Shown here: positions 1 to 8,361 of the stretch, in pieces
How the letters are laid out: every line of letters begins with the position of its first letter
Position numbering within the stretch: position 1 is the stretch's first letter
Source of the DNA: Candidatus Hydrogenisulfobacillus filiaventi
GTDB lineage: Bacteria; Bacillota; Sulfobacillia; Sulfobacillales; R501
Assembly (NCBI GenBank): GCA_902809825.1
Contig: LR778114.1
Span: 1,550,001-1,614,000, forward strand
Reading direction: 5' to 3'
Length of the DNA stretch: 64,000 bases
The notes under the pieces: generated by a model
The model's database searches: none
Seen by the model: only the letters and a program-made list of their open reading frames with translations
What the model was told of the DNA's origin: nothing
Position numbers and translations under genes: made by a program

Positions 1-48
1 TCTGCACCAGGTTATAGGTAAAGGAATCGTAGTTGTCGATGACCAGGG

Positions 49-52
<4 letters not shown>
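1..52 (-). CDS. trpG: Anthranilate synthase glutamine amidotransferase subunit (N-terminus only)
   Basis: Only the first 17 codons lie in the window. They read MTLVIDNYDSFTYNLVQ, the conserved beginning of TrpG/PabA glutamine amidotransferases, which release ammonia from glutamine for the chorismate-using partner. The ATG overlaps the trpE stop (ATGA), the usual translational coupling of the two subunits. The gene runs off the left edge, so the catalytic Cys-His-Glu triad is not visible. In many Firmicutes one amidotransferase serves both TrpE and PabB, and no other amidotransferase gene is seen next to pabB here, so it may do both jobs (inference). Confidence 0.9.
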
Positions 53-1503
<1,451 letters not shown>

Positions 1504-1509
1504 CCTCAT

Positions 1510-1789
1510 CCTCCCGCAAAACGAAAAATCCCTTCGTCCCTGGGACGAAGGAACCTCCGCGGTGCCACCCATGTTAAACCCACAACGGGTTTCACTCAGC
1601 CGGTACAGGACTGCCGTCCGATACCGCCTCCGTTGATAACGGGTGGAGTTCCCGGCCGTACGTACACCTTCCGGTTCCGCAGGCTGCTCCCGAGCCCATT
1701 CCCCGGACTCCGTCCCACCGGCCTTCCACCGTCGCCGGCTCGCTAAGGGCCCTCTGTCCGGGTACTCGCCTCGATCATTGCATGAACTT
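1510..1789 (-). promoter_or_regulatory. T-box leader, tRNA-Trp responsive
   Basis: The minus-strand leader has T-box landmarks in order: an AGTA element of the S-turn near the 5' end, the GGTGGAAGG stretch, a specifier-like GAATGGG with a UGG (Trp) codon at 1698-1696, and the T-box sequence GGGTGGCACCGCGG at about 1571-1558. A 9-10 bp hairpin (CCTTCGTCCC pairing with GGGACGAAGG) followed by ATTTTT forms the terminator just before trpE. T-boxes bind uncharged tRNA through the specifier and the acceptor end to favour antitermination. The specifier call is by eye but agrees with the downstream gene. Confidence 0.93.
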
Positions 1790-1795
1790 TTCCTG

Positions 1796-1824
1796 AGCAT
1801 ACCGGGATGATCCCGGCCTGTCAA
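1796..1824 (-). promoter_or_regulatory. Sigma-A type promoter of trpE, with a palindrome in the spacer
   Basis: TTGACA (1824-1819) and TATGCT (1801-1796) are separated by exactly 17 bp, a near-consensus vegetative promoter. It lies between the recG stop and the T-box leader, which would then start near 1789. The spacer is largely filled by the perfect palindrome CCGGGA-TCA-TCCCGG (1802-1816). That could be a repressor operator, or part of a weak hairpin ending the upstream recG transcript. Confidence 0.8.
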
Positions 1825-1828
1825 GCGC

Positions 1829-3952
1829 CTAGTGGAGCACCGACGCCGGCCGGGCCTCCCCGAGCGCCTCGTCCACCCAGCGGCGCAGGAGGGCCCGTTC
1901 CGGCGCCGCCAGGGCGGGGTCCTCCGCCAGCAGGGCCCGCGCCTCGGCCCGGGCCTGCTGCAGGATGTCGAGGTCGGTCAGGGGGTCGGCCAGCTGAAAC
2001 GCGCGGACGCCGTGCTGGCGGATACCCAGCACCTCCCCCGGGCCGCGCAGGTGCAGGTCCTCCTCCGCCAGGGCCAGCCCGTCCCGCAACCGCACCATGG
2101 CGCCGATGCGGGCCTGGGCCTCCTCGGATTCGCTGTCATGGATAAGGAAGCAGAAGCCGGGATCGCGGCCCCGGCCCACCCGGCCCCGCAGCTGGTGCAG
2201 CTGGGCCAGCCCGAAGCGGTCGGCGCTCTCGATCACCATCACGGTGGCGTTGGGAACGTCCACCCCCACCTCCACGATGGTGGTGCTGACCAGGACATCA
2301 ATCGCCCCCTGACGGAAGCGGTCCATTACCGCCTCCCGCTCCGCCCGCGGCATCTGACCATGCAGCAGCCCCACCCGCCAGCCGGGCACCGCCGCCATCC
2401 CCCGCGCCAGCTCCACGGCACCCCGCCCGGGCAGCTGGGGGGACTGCTGCACCAGCGGGCACACCACATAAGCCTGCCGCCCGCGGCGCACCTCCTCCGC
2501 CACTTTCTGGTAGGCGTCGCGGCGGCGCGCCTGGGGAAGGGCCACGGTGGTAACCGGCCGCCGGCCGGGGGGCAAGCCTTCAATGCGGGAGAGGGCCAGA
2601 TCCCCGTAGACCGTAAGGGCAAGGGTCCGGGGAATGGGGGTGGCCGTCATGACCAGCAGGTCGGGGGCGAAGCCTTTGCCGGTCAGCACCGCCCGCTGAC
2701 GCACCCCGAAGCGGTGCTGTTCGTCAATGACCACCACCCCCAGGTCCCGGAACTGAACCCCCTGGGAAAGGAGGGCCTGTGTCCCCACCACCAGCGGCAA
2801 CCGGCCGGCCTCCACCGCCTCCCGGACGCCATCGGCGGCGCGGTCGTTCCCGACCAGCAGCCCCACTTCCAGGCCCAGCGGGCGCAGCCATCCCTCCAGT
2901 ACGGCGGCCTGCTGTTCAGCCAGGATTTCGGTCGGCGCCATCAGCGCCGCTTGCCGCCCTGCATCCACCGCCGCCAGCAGGGCCAGGGCAGCCAGGACGG
3001 TCTTCCCGGAACCCACCTCACCCTGCAGCAGGCGGGCCATAGGCCGGGGCGCGGCCAGGTCGGCCGCGATCTCCGACCAGGCCGCCTCCTGACCGGGGGT
3101 CAGCGGGAACGGCAGGGCCTCCCGGAACCGCCGGGCCAGCGGGCCGTCGGGCTGCTGCGCCTGTCCGGGCTGACTGCCGGGGCCGTGCAACAGCTGCACC
3201 GCCAGCGCAATCCGGAAGAATTCGTCGAAGACCAGACGCCGCCGGGCGCGTTCCCGCTCCCGGCTGTCGGCGGGAAAGTGCATCCGGGTGACCGCCCAGG
3301 CCCGCGGCGGCAAGTCCAGCCGCTCCCGCAACGGCAGCGGCAGGGGATCCGCCGCCTGGGCCGCCAGGGCAGGCACGTGCCGGCGCATGAACTCCCGCAT
3401 CCAGCGCTGTTTGAGACCCCCGCTCAGGGGATATACCGGCACCAGACCGGTGGGGGCCACCTCCCCCTCCTCCAGGGCCTCCCACTCGGGATGGGTCATA
3501 GCCAGCTGCCGGCCGCGCCATTCCACCGGGCCGGACAGGAGCACCCGCCGCCCGGGCTGGAAGACGCGGCTCAGGTAGGCGGCGTGGAAGAACGTGACCG
3601 CCAGGCGGGCCGCCCCTTCCCCCACCTCTACATGCAGGATGGGGCCCGACCGCCCCGGCCGCGGGTCCAGCCGGGCCCGCAGCACGGTCGCGGCCACCGT
3701 CGCCTCCAGGCCGGGGCGCAGGCCGGCCAAAGGGGTAAGGGCGGTGCGGTCGAGATGCCGGCGCGGCCAGAGGCTCAGCAGGTCCTCCGCCACGTGCAGG
3801 CCCAGCGCCGCCAGGTCCGCGGCCCGGGCCGGCCCTACCCCCGTCAGTCGGTCGAGGGGGTCCCGGAGCCCGACTCCACCACGATTTCGAGCCAGGGACC
3901 GGTCTCGGCGGGCGGCAGCGGCACCACCACGGCGTTGAGTCGGCTCTCCCAC
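1829..3952 (-). CDS. recG: ATP-dependent DNA helicase RecG
   Basis: RecG is a superfamily 2 helicase that reverses stalled replication forks and branch-migrates junctions. The protein (707 residues, typical length) has the wedge/OB region first (VGP helix-hairpin near residue 38, then an OB fold), Walker A GEVGSGKT near the middle, the DEQH box characteristic of RecG, the ATATPIPRT motif and a helicase C lobe with VSTTIVEVGVDVPNA and QLRGRVGR. The only in-frame start that keeps the N-terminal helices is a GTG overlapping the end of fakA by 109 bases. That is long for an overlap, so a later non-ATG start is possible. The recG-after-fakA order matches Bacillus. Confidence 0.95.
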   Translation of the reverse strand: MGEPTQRRGGAAAARRDRSLARNRGGVGLRDPLDRLTGVGPARAADLAALGLHVAEDLLSLWPRRHLDRTALTPLAGLRPGLEATVAATVLRARLDPRPGRSGPILHVEVGEGAARLAVTFFHAAYLSRVFQPGRRVLLSGPVEWRGRQLAMTHPEWEALEEGEVAPTGLVPVYPLSGGLKQRWMREFMRRHVPALAAQAADPLPLPLRERLDLPPRAWAVTRMHFPADSRERERARRRLVFDEFFRIALAVQLLHGPGSQPGQAQQPDGPLARRFREALPFPLTPGQEAAWSEIAADLAAPRPMARLLQGEVGSGKTVLAALALLAAVDAGRQAALMAPTEILAEQQAAVLEGWLRPLGLEVGLLVGNDRAADGVREAVEAGRLPLVVGTQALLSQGVQFRDLGVVVIDEQHRFGVRQRAVLTGKGFAPDLLVMTATPIPRTLALTVYGDLALSRIEGLPPGRRPVTTVALPQARRRDAYQKVAEEVRRGRQAYVVCPLVQQSPQLPGRGAVELARGMAAVPGWRVGLLHGQMPRAEREAVMDRFRQGAIDVLVSTTIVEVGVDVPNATVMVIESADRFGLAQLHQLRGRVGRGRDPGFCFLIHDSESEEAQARIGAMVRLRDGLALAEEDLHLRGPGEVLGIRQHGVRAFQLADPLTDLDILQQARAEARALLAEDPALAAPERALLRRWVDEALGEARPASVLH

Positions 3953-5271
3953 CAGGTTCGTTCCTCCTCGCTGCTGCGGGCGTCGATGTACACCGTGACC
4001 GGACCCCCGTCCGCCGGGCCCGCTATCCGGTCCGCCAGGTCGGCCCGGGAAGGCAGCGGCGGCCCCGCTCCCTCCAGCCGCCAGCCGCCGGGTTCCCGCC
4101 AGACCCGGTAATGCCGGGCTCCCGCCACCGCTTGGGCCATGATGCGCCGGTTCTCCCCCCAGGCGCGGCCGGGATCATAATGCAGAGCGGCCAGAGCGGC
4201 CAGGGCGGGGCCGGGCACCGCCAGCGCCCCGGCAGGACCGCGCCCCGGCAGGGCCCAGATCCAGCCCGCGCCGTCGGCGGCGGCGGCGGGCTCCGCCAGT
4301 TCCGCCCCCAGTTCGGCCAGCACCGGGGCCCACCGTGCCTCCCCGGCCACCCGCAGACCGCCCTCCGCCCGGGCCGCCTCGGCCATCTGCAGGCGCATGT
4401 CCTGCAGTTCCAGCCGCCGGATGCCGCCCCAGCCGGCGAGCAGGGCCACCAGTTCGGCCGGGCGGTCGGTGTGGACATGCACCTTGAGCCCGGCTTCGGA
4501 GGCGGCCACCACCACCGAGTCCCCCAGTTCCTCCAGCCGCGCCGCCGCCTCTTCGGCAGCCAGCCCCCCGATGGGGCCGGTGAGGAGCGCCTCCACGTCG
4601 TAGGGCCGCGCCACCGGCACCGCCGCCTGGCGGCGGGCCCTTTCCCCGTCGCCGGGAACGGCGGCCGGGGGAGCCACCCCTTCCACCAGCGCCCAGGCCT
4701 CGACCACCGCCAGCCAGCCCCGGGCGCCGGCGTCCACCACCCCGGCCCGCCGCAGTGCCGGCAGCTGGTCGCGGGTCCCGGCCAGGGCCTCCCAGCCCGC
4801 TTCCAGCGCCGCCGCCAGCACCGCCGCCACCGTCGGCGCCCCCCGCGCCGCCGCCGCCATGGCACGGGCGACGGTGAGGACGGTGCCCTCCACCGGGCGG
4901 TAGACCTTGGCATACGCCTGTTCGGCCGCCCGCTGCAGCGCCTCCGCCAGGCCGTCCGCATCCCAGGCCTCCCGGCCGCGGGCGGCCAGCTGCATCCCCC
5001 GCAGCAGCTGGGACAGGATCATGCCGGAATTGCCGCGGGCCCCCAGCATCGCCCCGTCCGCGGCAGCCCGGGCCACCACCTCCAGGCTGCTGCCGGCAGC
5101 CCGCCCGGCAGCCGCCCGGGCCTCCCGCAGGGTCGCCAGCATGTTGTGACCGGTGTCCCCGTCCGGCACCGGGAAGACATTCAAACGGTCAATCTCTCGG
5201 GCCTGCTGCCCCAGCCGCTCCTCCGCCGCCGCCAGCCATTGCCGCAGGCGTTCGCCCGTGACGGTTGTCAT
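3844..5271 (-). CDS. fakA: FakA/YloV-like fatty acid kinase (DhaL domain)
   Basis: The N-terminal DhaL-type kinase domain is clear: NVFPVPDGDTGHNM near residue 30 (the Asp residues bind Mg-ATP) and GARGNSGMILSQLLRG near residue 78. In Firmicutes this family phosphorylates fatty acids held by a FakB/DegV carrier, feeding exogenous fatty acids to PlsX/PlsY. At 475 residues it is shorter than the roughly 550 of Bacillus YloV; the loss is in the poorly conserved C-terminal half. It sits between asp23 and recG as in Bacillus. No fakB is visible in the window. Confidence 0.85.
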   Translation of the reverse strand: MTTVTGERLRQWLAAAEERLGQQAREIDRLNVFPVPDGDTGHNMLATLREARAAAGRAAGSSLEVVARAAADGAMLGARGNSGMILSQLLRGMQLAARGREAWDADGLAEALQRAAEQAYAKVYRPVEGTVLTVARAMAAAARGAPTVAAVLAAALEAGWEALAGTRDQLPALRRAGVVDAGARGWLAVVEAWALVEGVAPPAAVPGDGERARRQAAVPVARPYDVEALLTGPIGGLAAEEAAARLEELGDSVVVAASEAGLKVHVHTDRPAELVALLAGWGGIRRLELQDMRLQMAEAARAEGGLRVAGEARWAPVLAELGAELAEPAAAADGAGWIWALPGRGPAGALAVPGPALAALAALHYDPGRAWGENRRIMAQAVAGARHYRVWREPGGWRLEGAGPPLPSRADLADRIAGPADGGPVTVYIDARSSEEERTWWESRLNAVVVPLPPAETGPWLEIVVESGSGTPSTD

Positions 5272-5326
5272 CCACGCTGCCCGGGCCCGGCCTGCCGGCC
5301 CGGTTCCTCCTGTTCCTCAAGCTGGC

Positions 5327-5668
5327 TCAACGGACGCCCTGGACATGCACGGTGATGCGCTGGGGACGGACCCCTACGGCGTCCTGCAGCCGGAACCCGA
5401 TGTGCTCCACAATGGCCCGCCCGACTTCAGCGATCCGCACCCCGTAGCCGACCACCACGTAGACATCCACTTCCAGGCGCCCGTCCTCCTCCCGCACCTG
5501 CACACCCCGGGCCAGGTTCTCCCGCCGCAGCAGCTCCTGCAGGCCTTCGGATACGCCGCGCGGGATCATGCCCACCACCCCGTAGCTCTCCACCGTGGCC
5601 AGGCCGGCCAAGGTGGCAATCACGTCCTCCCCTACCGTCAGCCGGCCCCACGGGGTCTCCCGTTCCAT
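5327..5668 (-). CDS. Asp23/Gls24 family protein (YloU-like)
   Basis: This 113-residue protein has the Asp23/Gls24 pattern: an opening GRLTVGEDVIATLAGLAT segment, a central GV..MIPRGVSEGL stretch, and the VDVYVVVGYGVRI strand followed by a helix and a terminal ITVHVQGVR strand. Family members are linked to cell envelope homeostasis and alkaline stress; no enzymatic activity is established. It lies directly upstream of fakA, the conserved yloU-yloV pairing, and divergent from rpmB. Confidence 0.9.
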   Translation of the reverse strand: MERETPWGRLTVGEDVIATLAGLATVESYGVVGMIPRGVSEGLQELLRRENLARGVQVREEDGRLEVDVYVVVGYGVRIAEVGRAIVEHIGFRLQDAVGVRPQRITVHVQGVR

Positions 5669-5681
5669 GCCTGTCCCACCC

Positions 5682-5711
5682 TTGCGCCGTCATCGACCCC
5701 TATGCTATCAT
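5682..5711 (+). promoter_or_regulatory. Probable promoter of rpmB
   Basis: TTGCGC (5682-5687) and TATCAT (5706-5711) are 18 bp apart, about 68 bases before the rpmB start. The -10 region TATGCTATCATAG also reads CTATGATAG on the other strand, so the same segment could supply a -10 element for the divergent asp23-fakA-recG transcript. Confidence 0.5.
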
Positions 5712-5778
5712 AGCCGCGACTTTTCCCGGCGGCCGGGTCTCAAAACCGTGCGCCGGAGGGCGACAGGAGGACACGGCT

Positions 5779-5970
5779 TTGGCCTACCGGTGCGAAATCT
5801 GCGGGAAGCACGGCAAGTCCGGCAACCGCGTGAGCCATTCCCATCACAAGACCCGCCGGCGTTGGAAGCCCAACATCCAGCGGGTGCACGCGGTGGTGGA
5901 CGGTCGCAACCGTCACATCTACGTCTGCACGGCCTGCCTGCGCGCGGGACGGGTGACGCGGGCGGTCTAG
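5779..5970 (+). CDS. rpmB: 50S ribosomal protein L28
   Basis: The 63-residue protein is L28 of the large ribosomal subunit. It has the RCEICGK opening, the SHSHHKTRR segment and a C-terminal VCTACLRAG; the two CxxC pairs make it the zinc-binding form. Translation starts at TTG, preceded by a perfect AGGAGG eight bases upstream. It is the only plus-strand gene of the block, between asp23 and spoVM as in Bacillus. Confidence 0.97.
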   Translation: MAYRCEICGKHGKSGNRVSHSHHKTRRRWKPNIQRVHAVVDGRNRHIYVCTACLRAGRVTRAV

Positions 5971-5986
5971 CGCGCCCGGCCCGGCG

Positions 5987-6018
5987 GCGCGGCCCGCGGC
6001 GGCGGGCCGCTGCAGTTT
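5987..6018 (+). terminator. Rho-independent terminator of rpmB
   Basis: A 9-bp stem GCGGCCCGC/GCGGGCCGC with a four-base loop is followed within a few bases by a run of five T. It lies between the convergent ends of rpmB and hslO. Confidence 0.8.
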
Positions 6019-6029
6019 TTGCGGCCCTT

Positions 6030-6950
6030 TCAGGGCCGCTCCCGGCGGAGACGCTCCAGTTCTGCGGCCGGGAAACGGTAGGAACGGCGGCAGTAGGGAC
6101 ACGTCACCTCGGCCCCGCCCTCACTGATCAGCGCTTCCAGCTCACTGGCCGGCAGGGCTGCCAGGATGTCCCGGCTGCGTACCGGTCCGCAATGGCAGCT
6201 GTAGGCCAGCCGCTCCGGCGGGAAGTAGTGCACCGGCCCGGGCAGCAGCGCCTCCAGGAGGTCCTCCGGGCGGGCGCCGGCGGCCAGCCGGCGGCTCACC
6301 GCACCCAAGGCCTCCACCCGGTCGGCCAGCAGGTCGCCCAAACCGGCCGGGGCATCCGGCAGGAGCTGCACCACCAGCCCGCCGGCCGCCGCCACCAGCC
6401 CGCTGCGCCCCACCAGCACCCCCAACGCCACCGCACTCGGGACCTGCTCCGATTGCAGATAATAGCGGGTCAGGTCCTCCGCAATCTCCCCCGTAACCAG
6501 CTCCACCTCAGTGCGGTAGCCCTGGTCGCTCTCCCGGTCCACCACCGTGACCGAGAGGCTGCCCCGGTTGCCGACGGCTTGTCCCACCGCCAGCTTGCCG
6601 TCCGGACGCAAGGGCAACTCCACATCCGGACGCTCGATACGGGCCCGCAGCTCCCCGCCGGTTTCCGCCTGCGCCTGCACCATACCGGCCGGGCCGCCCC
6701 CGTTTACCGACACCGTCAGCCGGAAGCGGGTCTTGAAGTCCGCAGCCAGCAGGGCCGCGGCCGCCAGCAGCCGCCCCATGGCGGCCGCCGCCACCGGTGT
6801 CGCTGCATGCAGTTCCTGTGCGGTCAGCGCGCTCTTGGTCACCAGTGCCGCCACCGCCCGCACGGCCCCCCCGGCCGCCGTGGCCCGGACCCGGTAGTCC
6901 TGCCAGGGTCCGGGCAGCCGCGCTTCCCTGCCGGTCTGCACCCTCGCCAC
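6030..6950 (-). CDS. hslO: Redox-regulated chaperone Hsp33
   Basis: Hsp33 is a cytoplasmic holdase switched on by oxidation of a zinc centre. The 306-residue protein has the family fold with GRLLAAAALLA, SVNGGGPAGMVQAQA and KLAVGQAVGN segments, and the C-terminal zinc motif in the form SCHCG (CxC) followed about 35 residues later by CPYC (CxxC). All four cysteines are present, so redox control should be intact. It ends convergently with rpmB. Confidence 0.95.
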   Translation of the reverse strand: MARVQTGREARLPGPWQDYRVRATAAGGAVRAVAALVTKSALTAQELHAATPVAAAAMGRLLAAAALLAADFKTRFRLTVSVNGGGPAGMVQAQAETGGELRARIERPDVELPLRPDGKLAVGQAVGNRGSLSVTVVDRESDQGYRTEVELVTGEIAEDLTRYYLQSEQVPSAVALGVLVGRSGLVAAAGGLVVQLLPDAPAGLGDLLADRVEALGAVSRRLAAGARPEDLLEALLPGPVHYFPPERLAYSCHCGPVRSRDILAALPASELEALISEGGAEVTCPYCRRSYRFPAAELERLRRERP

Positions 6951-7007
6951 CGCCTCCGTCCCGGCCCTTGCCGCCGCCGGCCCCCCGGCCGGCGGGCGGG
7001 CCGCCGT

Positions 7008-7091
7008 CTATCGCTTCCGATCCCACAGGCCCAGGAACAACTGCAGGATACGCCCGACCAGGCGGGGAACCTTCACCACCTGCACCTGCAT
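7008..7091 (-). CDS. spoVM: SpoVM-like sporulation peptide (27 residues)
   Basis: The frame encodes a 27-residue peptide beginning MQVQVVKVPRLVG and ending LGLWDRKR. Bacillus SpoVM (26 residues) has the same architecture: a short basic/hydrophobic start, a K-x-P motif near residue 8, an amphipathic helix with L, I and G at matching places, and a charged tail. SpoVM recognises the curved forespore membrane and anchors the coat ATPase SpoIVA. A good AGGAGGGG ribosome site precedes the ATG. The location, close to rpmB, asp23 and fakA, is the Bacillus spoVM locus. Small size limits certainty, but residue pattern and synteny agree. Confidence 0.83.
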   Translation of the reverse strand: MQVQVVKVPRLVGRILQLFLGLWDRKR

Positions 7092-7108
7092 GCCTGACCC
7101 CTCCTCTG

Positions 7109-7375
7109 CTACCTGCCCCCTCCGGGGGCGAACAGCCGCCAGATCAGCCAGACCAGAGCCGCCACCGCCACCAATGGTCCCAGAGCCGCCCACAGCAGCC
7201 AGAGCCCGATCCCGAGCGGCCACAGGAAGAGCGGCAGCAGCCGGAGGAGCCCGGCCAATGCCAGCAGGGCCAGCACCAGCGCCACCGCCCGCAACCGGCC
7301 CACCCGGGTCACCGCCAGAGGCCGGCTGCCCCAGCGGACCGGCCGGGGCCGGCCCAACGGCCGACCGTACGCCAT
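7109..7375 (-). CDS. Small membrane protein, unknown function
   Basis: The 88-residue product has a basic N-terminus and then two or three hydrophobic stretches (AVALVLALLALAGLL, LFLWPLGIGLWLLWAALG, LVAVAALVWLIWRLF). I chose the ATG of MAYGRPLG because AAGGGGG lies eight bases before it; the upstream GTG has no room for a ribosome site. It occupies the place between rsgA and spoVM where Bacillus has rpe and thiN. No family is recognised. Confidence 0.6.
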   Translation of the reverse strand: MAYGRPLGRPRPVRWGSRPLAVTRVGRLRAVALVLALLALAGLLRLLPLFLWPLGIGLWLLWAALGPLVAVAALVWLIWRLFAPGGGR

Positions 7376-7460
7376 CCCTGCCACCCCCTTCCCGCCGCCG
7401 CATCCGTGGCGACACCCTCCATGCTATACGGCAGGGGCCTCAGGGGTGACAGGGAGCCGC

Positions 7461-8354
7461 CTACGGCGCGGCCGCGGGCACCCGCGGCGGGTGCCCGGGC
7501 CCCTCTGCCAGGATGCGGCGGTAATGATGGTACCGCAGGGCGTCCACCGTCCCGGCCTCCACCGCCGCCCGCACCCCGCAGCCCGGTTCCTCCCCGTGCA
7601 GGCAATCCGGAAAACGGCAGCGGATCCCTTCCCACTCCCGGAAAGCGGCCCGCACCGCCAACGGGTCCTCCCAGTGGAGGTCGAGGTGGGTGAAGCCGGG
7701 GGTGTCGGCCAGCCACCAGCCCGGTCCGGCCTCCACGATGCGCACCCGGCGCGTGGTCTGCCGCCCGCGCCCGATCCGGCTCAGTTCCTGCACCACCTCC
7801 CCCGCCGCCGGCACCAGCCGGTTGAGCAGGGAGGACTTGCCGGCCCCGCTCTCCCCGCTCAGAACCCAGATGCCGGAGCGGGGGTGGCGCCGGAAGGCAT
7901 CCAGGCCGGTCCCGGTGCGGCTGCTGACCGCCCAGACGGGATAGCCGGCGGCCCGGTAGACCGCGGCCAGGGTCTCCACCGGCCCCGGGTCCTCCACCAG
8001 GTCGACCTTGGTCACCACCACCTCGGCCGCCAGTCCCAGCAGCTCCGCCGCCACCAGGCGCCGATCCAGCAGCCAGCGCGACCCTTCCGGATGCCGGAGG
8101 GAGAAGCACGCCAGCACCCCATCCGGGTTGGCCACCGGCGGCCGGCCCAGGACCCGCCGCCGCGGCAGCACCTGTAGGATCCGGGCTTCGCCGGCCTCGG
8201 GGTCGGTGACCTCGATTTCGACCTCATCACCGGCCAGGATGCGGCCCGCCTCCAGCTTGAGCCGTCCCCGCAGGTGGCAGAGATAGCGGCGGCCGTCCGC
8301 CGGCACCCACACGGTCGGCCGGTTGGCTTCCACCGTCTCGACCCGCCCCTGCAT
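7461..8354 (-). CDS. rsgA: Small ribosomal subunit biogenesis GTPase RsgA
   Basis: RsgA (YloQ/CpgA) is a circularly permuted GTPase that checks late 30S assembly and releases when GTP is hydrolysed. An N-terminal OB-fold is followed by the permuted motifs: G4 TKVDL near residue 113, G1 GESGAGKSS near residue 166 and G3 DTPG near residue 216. The C-terminal zinc knuckle CRFPDCLHGEEPGC has the family spacing. Length (297) is normal. It follows prkC as in Bacillus. Confidence 0.96.
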   Translation of the reverse strand: MQGRVETVEANRPTVWVPADGRRYLCHLRGRLKLEAGRILAGDEVEIEVTDPEAGEARILQVLPRRRVLGRPPVANPDGVLACFSLRHPEGSRWLLDRRLVAAELLGLAAEVVVTKVDLVEDPGPVETLAAVYRAAGYPVWAVSSRTGTGLDAFRRHPRSGIWVLSGESGAGKSSLLNRLVPAAGEVVQELSRIGRGRQTTRRVRIVEAGPGWWLADTPGFTHLDLHWEDPLAVRAAFREWEGIRCRFPDCLHGEEPGCGVRAAVEAGTVDALRYHHYRRILAEGPGHPPRVPAAAP

Positions 8355-8361
8355 GCGCTGC

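Noticed and set aside
1504-1824. N-terminal extension of TrpE by about 107 residues
   Set aside because: The extension translates the T-box leader and promoter; the TrpE fold begins after the leader terminator.
1832-4111. A 759-residue plus-strand frame opposite recG and fakA
   Set aside because: Antisense shadow of very GC-rich coding DNA; composition is Gly/Arg/Pro/His-rich and no family is seen, while recG on the other strand has all its motifs.
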